Source of the DNA: Himantopus leucocephalus
Lineage: Eukaryota; Chordata; Aves; Charadriiformes; Recurvirostridae
Assembly: GCA_003993805.1 (NCBI GenBank)
Contig: RSEF01000003.1
Span: 106,056,138-106,120,137, forward strand
Reading direction: 5' to 3'
Length of the DNA stretch: 64,000 bases
A program made the position numbers and the translations under genes. Numbering within the stretch: the first letter of the stretch is position 1; each line of letters begins with the position of its first letter. The notes beneath the pieces are model-generated. The model did not search any database. It was not told the origin of the DNA and saw only the letters and a list, made by a program, of their open reading frames with translations. Shown piece by piece: positions 48,659-60,454 of this stretch.

Positions 48659-48748
48659 ATATATATGCGGTGTGTGCATGTGGGTATATATATACACAAT
48701 CACACATACACACACACACAGAGTGTGTATATATATATGTATATATAA
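48659..48748. repeat. Alternating purine-pyrimidine array (TA/CA/TG)n
   Basis: A mixed microsatellite of TATA, TGTG and CACACA blocks ending in a TGTGTATATATATATGTATA type run. It is a compound dinucleotide repeat with potential for unusual DNA structure and length polymorphism. Confidence 0.9.
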
Positions 48749-51700
48749 CACTTCTTCATGACACAGGTGGACTCATAACCAAATGTCTATGATCTAGTAG
48801 TATATACTCCCTTGGAGAGAAACAGTCACTGACAGGATGTGATTTATCTCATTTTCAACTAAATGTCCATGACAGGGCAATTGAATTGCATCATAAAAGT
48901 GCCTATTTTTCTCCATTGACTATTAAGGGAGCCTAAAGGGACTAGTTGTTTGCCTTCAGAAATCTTAAAACAGGTGCTGAAAATGGAAAGACAGGAATGT
49001 CTGTTGAATTAATACTTTGCTGGAAGAAATGCTTTCAGAAGAGGCCCATGTTTGGTAAAACAGAAAACAATACAAAGCAGCATTTCTTATTTATAGAACT
49101 CCTAATAAGAATAAAGAAATCCAAGCTCATACAGAAGTCTGGTCCATAATTCCTCTTTTTTTATAAAAAATTCTTATTATTCACAAACAGTCTCATATGA
49201 ATAATACAAACACATTTCCCAAAATGTTGTGCTTTAATATGTGTTATACCTTCAAGAGGAATAGAATTTGTGAGCGAGGAAGGTAGTTGTTTGATCTTCA
49301 ACAATGGTAACTCAGCAGTACTAAGCAGATTTAAAGAAATGACCGTATCTCTGGAAAAGATCCAATCTAATCTTCCACAAATTTAAATGTAATACCAATT
49401 TCCATAAAACATTAGACTATCTGTTTCTGATACCAAAATAGAGAACAAAACCACACCTCTTCTTAAAACAGTCACTACCACAAACTGAAATAAACTGTCT
49501 AATTAATAAATAAACATGTATGCATATTATACACTGAACTTTATCTCACCAAATGTTAACCATATCGTCAGGCATCTAGTCTGCATTAGGCAGCCAGTTT
49601 GAGCTCAGTCTTTCTCACCTCTCTCTGTATAACCTTAGCAGATGCAGATCATTCCCAAAGTCCAACCTGGGAGCACCCTACCTGTCCTAGCTACCCCTAA
49701 CAGAAGATGTAAGCACTACCAGAAGGTGCCTCTCGTTCTACAGCGATTTCAGATGAAACCTAGGCCAAATTTATTTCAGTTGCCTCAGTGAGGAGATCTG
49801 GGTTGAACTGCACTGTACACTGCATAGTGGGGGAGTGGCCCTGGAGAAGGAATCTTGCAAAATCCTCAAAGAAGACTCCATAACAGAAGAATGCAAAAAA
49901 ATAGTCTGAAATTCAGACCTTCAACCTAGTAAACGTCACGAGGAAACACAGTGATGTTATGTCTCCACCTGGTTTATGCTGCGTGTGACCTGGCCCATCC
50001 TGGGAGAGGTGTGAAGCCTGGCATGGTCTCCACTGACCTGTACATCCAAACTGAGCCAAACACAGATTGTTGTGAATCCTGCCTGCTGCAGAACAAAACA
50101 CTCATCAGGCTATGGGCACCCAGCATAGTGATCCACCCAACATTCTCACATAATATGATTGCAAGGACAGGCTGGACCCACACAGAGATCTTAGACACCA
50201 CATGTCGCTGGCCTGGTACAACACAGGTAAATGCAGCTAGCCTCAGAAATGCCTCTCAAATACTTTAGAGACACAGCCAGAGATGGCTGGATGCTGCAGC
50301 TGGCAGAACTTCAGCTTGGGGAAAATTAACTCACTTGATTGAAGATCTGAGTCACATTTACCTGCAAATCTGCCTTCAGTGAGTCACATGTCCATGTTTT
50401 TCTTCATGAAAAGGAAACCACATCAGCTTCTTATTGCATCCACAAGACTTTCTGCTCTTCTCATGGTATTTCTTGTTGTTCCTGCTAAGCATCCCTCCAG
50501 TTTCTCATTATCTTCTTCCCTGGTCTTACTCTATGCAGTTTTTCCCAGCTGCTCACTGTCCTGACATCCTCTTGCCCTCCCAAACTCTTTTCCTTATCTC
50601 ACATTTTCCAGTTCTGTCATTGTCCTCTTCCTCCCACACCTTACATTCCCACCTTCAGTCTTCTGCACAAGAACTTACATTATTTTAGCAACCACTGATG
50701 GCAACCAATAGCAGTAACCATTTTTATATGGGAAAATGTGACCAAAATCAATTCTGTGAGAAGTAAAAAAATGAGAAGAAAACCAGACCAACCCAAGCCG
50801 GGGTTGACTGGCACTCTATTGCAATCATATAGCTCTTAGCCAGACCTGCTCTAGACCGGGGTAACGGCACCCTAACACAGCCAGTGGGTTTTCCTGCAAA
50901 GGCTCTTCTGCAGCCCAAGACGTAATTGCACTGCCACAGAGCCCTGATCACGTGAAATGTCCTTTGGTTGACGCAAAAAGTGAGTCTGATCATTAGGCAA
51001 GGGGTGCTGATGATGAATTTGGGGAGATGAGATGGAGGAAGAGAAATGTAGTCCCTCTGAGTTAAACCTGAAGAGTTAAATCTGAAGACTTGAAAGCTCA
51101 AAGTACCATCTGCAAGGTAGGGACAAAGTTACATGGAACAGACAATGAAAGGAACTCCTTGTTGAATTAATAATAGAAAAAGGCTTAATCCTGCTAATTA
51201 TGATGGAGCGAATTCCAAAGGGTTGAAGAGCTGAATTCACATGGGAAACTGCGAATAGACATTATTGTGCTTCACAATATAATTTTTCATCACTACTGAA
51301 CTCCACAAAGATTTCCTCCAGACTAGCTTTCTGGCTGAAACTGTCAAATCCATGTCCATTAAAGTAATTTCCACATAGATATAATCTGTTATTCTTGTCA
51401 CGGAAAATTGAATTTGCACAAACTTCCTTGCCATTGGGTATGTAGAATTCAGTTATTAAAATTTACTTTCAATTTGGGAAAACTGTCAGCAATGGATCTG
51501 TGGCTTTGTGCATTGACAAATAGAAATCAAAAGAGTATCCCTAAAAAAAACAGTTGGCTCCCAAAATGAGAAATGAAGAGACAATTTTGAAAAATCTGTA
51601 AACACAGTGACCCGAGGAGAGAGGTATCAAGCATTTTAAGAGAATGCTTAGAATTGATAAAATACATTAAGAAGCCTGGTTTTGCTTTTTTATTTTAATC

Positions 51701-52314
51701 TCTTCGTGTATATATATAAGCTTCTGGCTCTAATTAAAATCTTCATATCTCTCAACTAACATCTACTGTTACAAAGTGATAACAAACTTAAACCGTGGGA
51801 CTGGTCTTTGGAAAATGAAGAATTCTGGTCTTGGAGATAAGCGGGTTTATAGGTCTTAATCAATTGTAGGCCTTAACTGATTATAAACTCAAGATCTTTC
51901 TGTCACATCCTAATCATTATTTATTTCTTGATTGCCCTAATGCAAGACTCCAAGCACCGCTTAATTACTTAGGCCAAAATAACAACAATATTTCAGACAT
52001 AGTTTTAATTGGATTAAGGGCACTGTCAAGCTTGGCCTTTCATAACTACGTACTTAATTTCTCAGTCCCGCTGTTAATGCCATGAAAAGTTTTCTTTTTT
52101 CTGAAAGATAAGACTCCCACCAGTGCTTGGTCTTGCAGAGGCATACAAATGGACTGCAGTCCTGCAGATTTCAGCGAGCAGACGGAAAGCAGGGATGTGT
52201 CCCACTAGGGTCTCAAAGGACCCAGGAAAAATTGTCTGGCAGACTAAGTAGGGCAAAAATATACTCCTATGAAGAGCATTAATCATTGGCCAGGTGACAA
52301 GATGATGAATGGTG

Positions 52315-52394
52315 GTAAATTGGTGAATGGAGTTAAATCCAGTTGGCGTCCATTCACAAGTGGTGTTCCCCAGGGCTCGGTGCTGGGGCCGGTT
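52315..52394 (+). mobile_element. CR1 LINE reverse-transcriptase fragment at gap
   Basis: AATGGAGTTAAATCCAGTTG then GTGGTGTTCCCCAGGGCTCG encodes [19 protein letters not shown], the conserved PQGSVLGP motif of non-LTR retrotransposon reverse transcriptases. The element runs into the 100-N gap and does not resume on the other side, where an LTR begins. The left boundary is approximate; this is a fragment. Confidence 0.9.
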
Positions 52395-52494
52395 NNNNNN
52401 NNNNNNNNNNNNNNNNNNNNNNNNNNNNNNNNNNNNNNNNNNNNNNNNNNNNNNNNNNNNNNNNNNNNNNNNNNNNNNNNNNNNNNNNNNNNNN
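52395..52494. other. Assembly gap, 100 N
   Basis: A run of exactly 100 Ns, a conventional size for a gap of unknown length and unlike the two 1,000-N gaps. It lies between a CR1 fragment and an LTR. Confidence 0.99.
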
Positions 52495-52886
52495 GGAGTC
52501 CTCCCCCTGAGGAGGAAGGAGCGGCAGAGACAATGTGGGATGAACTGACCGCAACCTCCATTCCCCGTCCCCCTGCACCACTTGGGGGGAGGAGGGAGAG
52601 AACATTGGGAGTGAAGTTGAGCCTGGGAAGAAGGGAGGGGTGAGGGGAAGGTGTTTCAAGATTTAGTTTTTATTTCTCATTATCCTACTCTGATTTGATT
52701 GGTAATAAATTAAACTAATTTCCCCGAGTTGAGCCTGTTTTGCCCATGACAGTAATTGTGATCTCCCTGTCCTTATCTCAATGCACAAGCCTTTTGTTTT
52801 ATTTTTTCTCCCCTGTCCAGCTGAGGAGGGGAGTGATAGAGAGGCTTGGGGGGCTCCTGGCGTCCAGCCAAGGTCAACCCACCACA
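52495..52886 (+). mobile_element. Endogenous retrovirus LTR (partial, 3' part)
   Basis: The sequence after the gap is recognisable as a common avian LTR: GACAATGTGGGATGAACTGA, an AATAAA poly(A) signal at 52704-52709, CGAGTTGAGCCTGTTTTGCC, CTGTCCAGCTGAGGAGGGGA and a CA terminus in GGTCAACCCACCACA at 52886. The 5' end is lost in the gap, so TG terminus and target duplication cannot be checked. No gag, pol or env reading frame follows on the right. The family name is not assigned. Confidence 0.75.
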
Positions 52887-54014
52887 GTAGCTAATGGCCA
52901 AAAGACAGTCAAAAAGAATCAGTGTGGCAGAGGTTGAAAAACTCATCACTTCTAAATCTCAGCAGTGGTAGGTGCGATGATAAAACTTCCTCATGTCCAG
53001 TAAGGGGGGTTCAGGCTGGGTTTTTTAAGTCTTTTTTAAAGGTCCTTTTTCAAGGATTTTTTTATCTTTTTGAATTTTAAGGTTTTTTTATCTTTAAAAA
53101 GATTTTTTTATCTTTATGAATTTTAAGGTAGATGTGGAGTCCAGCACAGAGCTGCCTGGGTGGCAGGAGACACATGCTGTGAGAAGATATTTGCTTGTGG
53201 TTTATGCGATAACACTCTTCCCTCTTTTTTCCCTATTTGGTGCAGGGTGGTGTATGGATTAACCCATGGCTGGATACCTCTGGACAGATCAAGAGTGTCT
53301 GGGCTTCATTTTCCTGATGCATTTTTCCACCACAGGACTGGATACAACTCCCACGCCGGGTGCCTGCACGTTCCTCCGGTCCCCTCTTGGAGCATCTGTC
53401 TGGCATTTGGTTATCATGCAGTGTGTCCACTTGCCTGTCCATCATGGCTGGCAAAGTCACACTTCCTAATGCTAACCGCTTGTCTGGTTTTCCCCTCCAC
53501 TCAGCTTTCATAGACCTGTCTTCACACTGAACTGCTAGCGATCCCGTCCCCCTGCGTGTGCTGCAAGACGAGATGGACACAAGCTGCTGCACCCACCAGC
53601 TACGCAACTACTGGAAAAACAGGGGCAGTGGCCAAGCAACACACCTCTGAAACCTAACAGAAGCAAACAAAAATGCATTATCCTTTAATGATTCCTTTGG
53701 TGTTCTATACAATTCCATAGCTGAATCTTACAGGGTTATTAAAAATCTACAGAAATCAATAGATATTGTACTTTCTGTTAAATTCTATAGAAATTTTCCT
53801 ATAGGGATCTTGGACTGAGGACCCTGCAGAATCATAGCAATAAAAAAAATCAGGGTTAAGTCCTTGTTTTTACCACCTGCTGCTGACCTGAATTACTCCA
53901 GCTGTGTGCCCCCATGGCCAGAAAATATTTCGGAAGCCCTGCAGCGGTGTACACAGCAGCAGCCCTGAACAAAATTTCAGAAGACGACTCTACCCAGCTC
54001 CAATGTCTTTGCAC
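52887..54014. other. Non-coding stretch right of the LTR
   Basis: Contains the T-rich duplication listed separately. A 117-codon open frame at 53160-53513 (plus) shows no retroviral or host motif. Nothing like a primer-binding site beginning TGG follows the LTR end at 52886, so this LTR does not look like the left LTR of an intact provirus. Confidence 0.45.
53055..53129 (+). repeat. T-rich imperfect tandem repeat, period 46 bp
   Basis: GATTTTTTTATCTTTTTGAA followed by TTTTAAGGT at 53055-53083 recurs at 53101-53129 with one base changed; a partial TTTTTTTATCTTT unit lies between them. Confidence 0.8.
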
Positions 54015-54252
54015 AAATCTAAACCTCCCCTGGTGTAATTTGAGGCCATTTCCTCTTGTCCCATTGCCTGTTACTTGGGAGAAGAGACCGACCCCCACCT
54101 CGCTACAACCTCCTTTCAGGGAGTTGTAGAGAGCGATAAGGTCTCCCCTGAGCATCCTTTTCTCCAGGCTAAACAACCCCAATTCCCTCAGCTGATCCTT
54201 ATAAGACTTGTTCTCCAGACCCTTCACCAGCTTCATTGCCCTTCTCTGAACA
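54015..54252 (-). mobile_element. CR1 LINE internal fragment
   Basis: AACCTCCCCTGGTGTAATTT, TTACTTGGGAGAAGAGACCG, TAAGGTCTCCCCTGAGCATC and CTTCACCAGCTTCATTGCCC are minus-strand CR1. Unlike the other copies it lacks the 3' tail: the plus-strand start has no CATAGAATCATAG repeat. The 3' end has therefore been deleted or replaced after insertion. Confidence 0.93.
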
Positions 54253-57200
54253 AAAATATATTTATTGACACTAATTCTTGATTGCAGACAGGGCCGCAGT
54301 GGGTCCCCTGTGGTACCAGGCTCCACCACAGCTGTGTGGTGCTGTTGGGTGGGCTCCTGTCTGCTCCGCTGAGCAGTGCTGTCGGACCCCCGAAGCCATC
54401 AGCACTGCACCCCCCCGGCAGAGCAGCAGCCCCAGATCACAAGCGACTGCATACTTGGGGTCTCAGTAAAGGCACCTGAAGCATCACATAAGTAAACTAT
54501 GGGTGAGAAGGAGGGAAGAATAGTCTAATAATTTCCTGTTGTGTAATTACAGTAAAAATAGCTAAATCCTGAATAAAGTTATTGCTTCGTTGTTGTATCC
54601 ATGGCAACAGAAACAGATAGCGACTGCTGGACTGTCTGCAAATGAACGTGGCTTTCTTCCCCATCACATAAAGCACTTAAGTCTGCCCCAGCGCTTCAGC
54701 AGGCAGGCAAGGAAGGGCTTGAGGTGGTCTCCCTGCTGGGGTGAGCGTCCCCACTGGCAGGGAAACGCACTCCCACGCTCAGCAAGCTCTGTATAAGCCT
54801 TTCAGATCACCCTGCTCTGCTCCCCCCGGCCTTTTCTGAAGGCATGAACAGGGAGACATGGGGAAATGCACGGCGCAGGGAGACACAGGGTTATCCCCAG
54901 CCTTTCCAGCCAGCCCTTCACCTCCCAACAGGCTCCCAGGCTGCCAGCCGGGCTGCTGGCACCAGCACGGGCAGGGAGCCAACACCCTCAGTCTCTCCTT
55001 GCTTTTCCTTGCCCGCCTGTCTCCAAGGAACGATGGTGATTGAGAACAGGCAATCCCTGTGTCCCCTGATCTGTCTCTTCTGCTGCTGCTGCTGAGACAC
55101 AAGACCTATTTTCTGTTGAAAATAAATCACTTCTTGCATTGTATTGCGTTAAAAACTGAAACTACTCATACCTTACAACATCTAACACAATGTAGATAAA
55201 ACGAGTTTCTCAAAATAATTTCCTCTCTGGTGTGGCATTTGTTTGTGTATTTGCCAGTCCTGTACGTACACAAATTCATCTTCTGACCCTGTAGTGCCCT
55301 GGAAAGGAGGAAGCTGCTACTCCGATTGTACAAACTTCTAATGTAGCTCTTCCATACTACTGCAAACTCTTCACCACAGATTTGGTCCTGGATGCTTGGC
55401 TTGATGAGGAATTTTTTCTCCTGTCATCAGGCACAGCCACTGGAAAAGCTACAGAATTGTCCACAAGTGTCAAACTAGGCAAGATTCACATGCTTATACA
55501 GCAATAGGGACAAATGCTGCCAGAAATGGCCAAAATTAGAGCATAAAAAAATAGCATTGCAATCTTCCACTGTAAACCAGCAGATGTGAATACAGTTTTA
55601 TTGGCACCTGCTTATACCATTTATTGTACTATTTAACATAAACCATTTTTGAATAAAATGGCCTTTAGGAGGAGATTAGTTGATTGAAATAACTTTAACT
55701 TTCCCCACATTGCTAATACTAATAATGTATTATTACATTTAAAAAATCACAATTAACTTCTTGCACAGCATCCAGAAGAAGTGAGAAAATAATATCAGTT
55801 ACTGTGTTGGATGATCTAAAACAACAAAAGAAAGATGTAACTCTGCAGCATCAGGGTCTAGAGAGGTATGAGTTAAAGTAGTGCATGAAATCTCCCCTAT
55901 TGCTCATGAGGGCTTAATGGTGGTCACCTACTTTACACATTTATCCTCTTCCAGTCTTCATTATTCTGGGCTAAACATGTCACTGTCTTCTGCTCCTCTG
56001 GATGGCCTTTCTCCACAAGGTTTTTTTCTACATTTCTAGTAAACAGACACACCTGGAACTTGTGTGGTGGATGAAACCTCTGTAAAGAAAGAGTATGGCC
56101 AGAGGCTTTAACCCTTGCTCCTGCTTACCTTTTAAATTAAAATCTTTGTGCAAGATACGTGGTGTGCACTGCAAAGCTGGAAACTTTTTGGAGCAGAGGC
56201 CACACAGACCACCTCACACCTGGCTTAAGGCTCCCTTGGGGTCAGTTGAGACAAGAAAGTTCACACCAGTTCAGGATCTGTCCTCCCTTTCTTCTCATTC
56301 TCTTATTGACACTTTGAGCTTACTAAATTTGGTATCTGGATGCTTCATAAGTGGCATTTGATGACATTTGATCCAGATCTTGTCAACTAATTAACATCCT
56401 CCTAATGCGAACTGGCTGTAACAAATGACTTGAAAATGGTCTGATGATTTATGTCAGGATCATTCCAATTTGCTGGGGGGTGTTTTGTTCCTGTACACAA
56501 TAAACACCAAGTAGAAAGGAAAAACTTGTAGAACAAAAAGCTTTGTTTCACCCCACCTGTAACCCTTCCCTTCCCTTCCCTTCCCTTCCCTTCCCTTCCC
56601 TTCCCTTCCCTTCCCTTCCCTTCCCTTCCCTTCCCTTCCCTTCCCTATGTTCACAAAGCTTTTATTCCATTAGCAGGAGAAAGTAAAAATTATGGTTTCC
56701 TGATCACTGCTATTTGGCTCATCTGAAGGCAACTTACTTGGGTTCTCGGTCATGAATCAGCAAAAATCAAATCATAAATGACCAACTGAAGTGGGCCAAC
56801 ACTTCTCCATGTGTAGCAACAGGTTTCAGTGCATGACTTAGGTGTTAACTGAAGTAAGTGGCTGAATGGGGTGGTTTGCGTTCTGATCTAGAAAGGATCT
56901 TGGTACATTGCTGATAATCTGTAAACCCATTGACACTAACATGTGTGTGCTTCCTCTGTGAAACTTTATACATATCACTGCATACCAGTGAGCAGCGGAT
57001 CCGTGTTAGTATCCCATTTCATCCCCATTGAGTGTGTTGAACTTACATCACTGTGTTGATGAGTCCATCAACATTGGCTGGAAAATAGTAACCATCACAC
57101 CTCTACAGCAGCATACCTTTAATTCCCAGTTGGAAAATATCCCTTATTTCAAGTTCTGTTGCCCTATTTAATTTTTATTCTACATGTGAATTTAAATCCA

Positions 57201-59889
57201 AGACATTAGGGCTGGGATAAAAATTTCAAATGTCATACCTAGGCGACGAGCTGCCGCAAGTATTGTATCCCAGTCACATCTGTGTTTACTTGCATGTACT
57301 CATCTCCTGCATATAATTAATTGTTGGTCATAAAATTCCTCCTTGTGATGGATACCATATCTGATTATAATAATCAGTTTTCATTTGATATTTAATGTTC
57401 CTTTAAGTACAGTGAATTGTATTGCATTTTTAATGGCAAATCATATAATACAAAATCTTATAATGTGTTCCATCAGCCACATAGCATCAGGAGCACATAA
57501 AGTTCTTGCAACTTTATATATGAAGAAGCAGCTTTTCTAATAAAAGTGCTGGGGAAAAAAAAACCCTTTGTAACATAATAGTATCATGAGTATTGTGAAA
57601 ATTGTGAACACTGAGCTGCTGGGAAAAAAAAAAACACTTTACTACATCTTTCAGGTCACGAGAAGGATAGGTGAATAGTTATAGCTTCTTTTGAAAAGTT
57701 AACCATATACGCAAAATGGTATCACCTTTTGGAGAATAAGTGCACAAAGTAGGCCATAACAATTTGTGTATATACGGTAGTTTTCAAAGAAATATTGTTA
57801 ATTTTTTGTGTTTGTGGGTTGTTGGGTTGTTTTTTTCCCAGGGGAGGGATTTGACTGAGATGCCATCTCCAGTGGATGGCATTTCTATGGGGATTTTTAT
57901 TAATTACAAGAATCTAATGCAAAAAAAAAAAAATAAAAAGAAAAAGAAAAAGCTTTTTAAGGAATCTTTTTACCTAGGTGAAAGCCATACAAAACAACCA
58001 AAGAGAAGTCTCATTTTTACGTTGTAGTTCAACTAGCTTTCTGTAGGCAGCAAAGAACCATTCTGTAAACAGAGTTAGCCTTTCCACTGCTGTCCTGATG
58101 CACAGAAATAAGATATTTTTTTTTCTCAAATATGCTACATGCACATTAGTGAATAACCCATTCCATGCCCAGACCGTTATCTAGTTGGGAGGGTGAATGG
58201 CATGGCTTGGCTTGCACCCGTACAGCTAAGCCCTGCCATCCCCAGCACCCACACTGCCCACAGGGACGGATCCTGCTCCCCCATGCACCGTGCCCAGGCT
58301 GTGCCAGGGACATGCCAGCAACCCCACAGCATGAATGGCCTCGTGCCAGTGCTGCCCCATGTCCTCACCTTCTTCACTTTACTGGTACAGACATAACTTG
58401 TGTAGCTCAGAGGGAGCTCAGTTTTTCACAGCAGCTGCTCATCTGAAGGTTCGCAAAGAGCTCTCACTGTCACACTGATGTCAGGAGTTAATCCATCACG
58501 CATTGTTTGCAATTGAACTAAATCACTGGTGTAACTGGAAGAGGTAGTGATGGAAGCAAAAGAGAAGGACTGCTGGCTGATGACTACTCCAAAAAAATTT
58601 GCCTCTGGATCCCAAGGACATCTGCATGACAAATCTCCTGTTTTCCTTGATATCTGTCACATTTATCAACAGCAGCCTGTACTATCTCTAAAACCCCTTG
58701 CAAAACTTGTTGCTGCGTTCCTTTCATCTAGTGTTCCCGTACGCTCTGCCCCTTTTCCACTGCTGCCTTCTCATTCATCTTTAACCCTACGGATTGTCTC
58801 CCTTGACAGCTATTCTTCTTTTCTTCTGCCAAAACCAGCCATGTCCACATTAGTAAATTGAACAGGGTTAGGTAGGACGGACACCTTGGTAGGAGGCTCC
58901 CTGATGCAGTTTTGGCCAGGCCACCTACAACCACCTCAAGTAATTTCTAGGAAGGGTTCAGGGGTTGGCACAGAGAGATGTCCAGGAGATACTTCCAGCA
59001 GGTGATTTCAGTGCAGCTTCTGTTTCAATGCAGCCTCTATTTTGAAGCAGAAGAGAGCATGACATTACTGACATGGCCAGGCTATGCTGTGCTATTGCAC
59101 TCTCGTGCTCCAAAACTGCCTCTCCTCCTCTCCAAACACAGGGCTACTCTACACCAGTTTTGCACAGAGAATGGATCCTGGCACCATTTACCTTCTCAGA
59201 TATGAGCTAATAAGCAGATGTAGCAAATATGATTGCAGTGTAATGGTACTTATGTCATTTAATCCCTTGCTGCAAATTTTTAGGGTTTCAGTTATTGCCG
59301 GTCTACTCTCCTAATGCGCTTATTCACTGTTTGGACACACCGACTAAAGCCCTCTATTCCAGTGCAATGGAAGGGAAACATTTTCTTATCAACACTGGAA
59401 ACTGGAAACACTATGAGTACGACGGAGGAACAACCTGAATATGTGGCCATGTTTAGCGGAGACAGGTGATGCCCTGAGTGCAACAAGAGCTGCCAGGGAA
59501 GACGGCATCATCAGGACAGCGGCTGCACCCTGCAGTAATGGGTCCCACTCCGTGTGCCGCACTGCCGTAGCTGTGCTGGTGGAAACACCTGACGTCCACC
59601 CCACCAGAAGCGCTCATGCGCACACCACAGAGCCATTCTTTAACCCAGCTCCAACCAAGTACATATTACAGACAACACACAAGGGAAATTACTGGGGTTT
59701 GCCTACAGAAAGAATGGTGGCAGAAATAAATATTTTCCCATTATTGTCAAATATTTTCTTTGACATCCCTTGATTTTTGTTTCAAAACAACAACAAAACC
59801 AAGCAAAAAATTGCCTAGAAGCAGTTTCTGAAATTTCCTCCTATGTGTTTTCATTAACAAATGGTTGGTTTTATCCCCATTTTCCCTGA
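54253..59889. other. Mostly AT-rich non-coding stretch
   Basis: No gene recognised. Includes the (CCCTT)n array and an A-rich run at about 57,920-57,951. Composition is slightly GC-richer at 54.3-55.1 kb and 58.2-58.4 kb. Open frames are short and without motifs. Confidence 0.5.
56563..56646. repeat. Pure pentanucleotide microsatellite (CCCTT)n
   Basis: About 84 bp, close to 17 uninterrupted units of CCCTT. On the minus strand it makes a spurious (GKGRE)n reading frame. Purity over this length suggests recent expansion and likely length polymorphism. Confidence 0.97.
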
Positions 59890-60454
59890 AGTCATGGTTT
59901 AACCCCAGCCAGCAACTAGGACCACGCAGCCTCTCGCTCACCCTCCCCCTCCTTAGCATCCTGCAGAAGGGCAGAGAGAAGAGGGAGAAAAGGAGGGGAA
60001 AGGGAAAAAAAAAACCTTGTGAGTTGAGATAAAGACAGATTAATAGAACAATAATGAAAAAGGAAAACAATAATAATAATAGTAATAATAATAATAGTAA
60101 TAATAATAATGGTAAAAGACTATACAAGACAGAAGGCACTCTCACTGCCTGGTAAATTGGTTGCCCAGTCCAACCGGAGCAGAGATCGCGGCTTTCCCTC
60201 CCACCCCCGGTCAACCCCCATTTATATACTAAGCATGACATCTATGGTATGGAATATTCCATTGGCCATTCCATTGTTTTGTCTATGCTCCTTTTCAGCC
60301 TCTATAGGAAGCTGGAAAAAGTCCTTGACTAGTATAAACATCACTTAGCAACAACTAAAACAATATGCATTATCGACATTGCTTTCATACCAAATCTGAA
60401 AAAACAGCAACCACTAGAAGAAAAATTAACCCTATCTCAGCTGAAACCAGGACA
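59890..60454 (-). mobile_element. Solo LTR of an avian endogenous retrovirus
   Basis: Read on the minus strand it starts TGTCCTGGTTTCAGCTGAGA at 60454 and ends GGTTAAACCATGAC near 59891, matching a widespread bird LTR. A TATA box (GTATATAAA on the minus strand, plus-strand positions 60220-60228 approximately) is retained; the expected ATTAAA poly(A) signal reads ATTAAT (about 60,039-60,044). An (AAT)n tract at 60067-60112 corresponds to a short ATT repeat normally present in the LTR. Five bases, CCTGA, flank it on both sides (59885-59889 and 60455-60459), a target-site duplication; a sixth base also matches if the final, mutated LTR base is excluded. There is no internal proviral sequence, so this is a solo LTR formed by recombination. 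Confidence 0.92.
60067..60112. repeat. (AAT)n trinucleotide tract inside the LTR
   Basis: Runs of AAT broken by AGT and GGT codon-like units, expanded relative to the few ATT units remembered from this LTR family. Confidence 0.85.

Larger units (their letters stand above)
43368..52314. other. Long AT-rich non-coding stretch
   Basis: About 9 kb without a recognisable gene or large repeat. It contains a G12 run at 44515-44526, an AT/AC dinucleotide array (listed separately) and a short inverted repeat at 48066-48084. Open frames are below ~120 codons and lack motifs. It could be a large intron or a gene-poor region. Confidence 0.5.

Noticed and set aside
53824..53860. A GAATCATAGCAAT string resembling a reversed CR1 tail.
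   Set aside because: Only a few bases match and the sequence to its right is not CR1 until about 54,015; it may be a decayed remnant but cannot be supported.
56460..56654. A protein-like repeat (GKGRE)n on the minus strand.
   Set aside because: It is the translation of the CCCTT microsatellite, not a gene.
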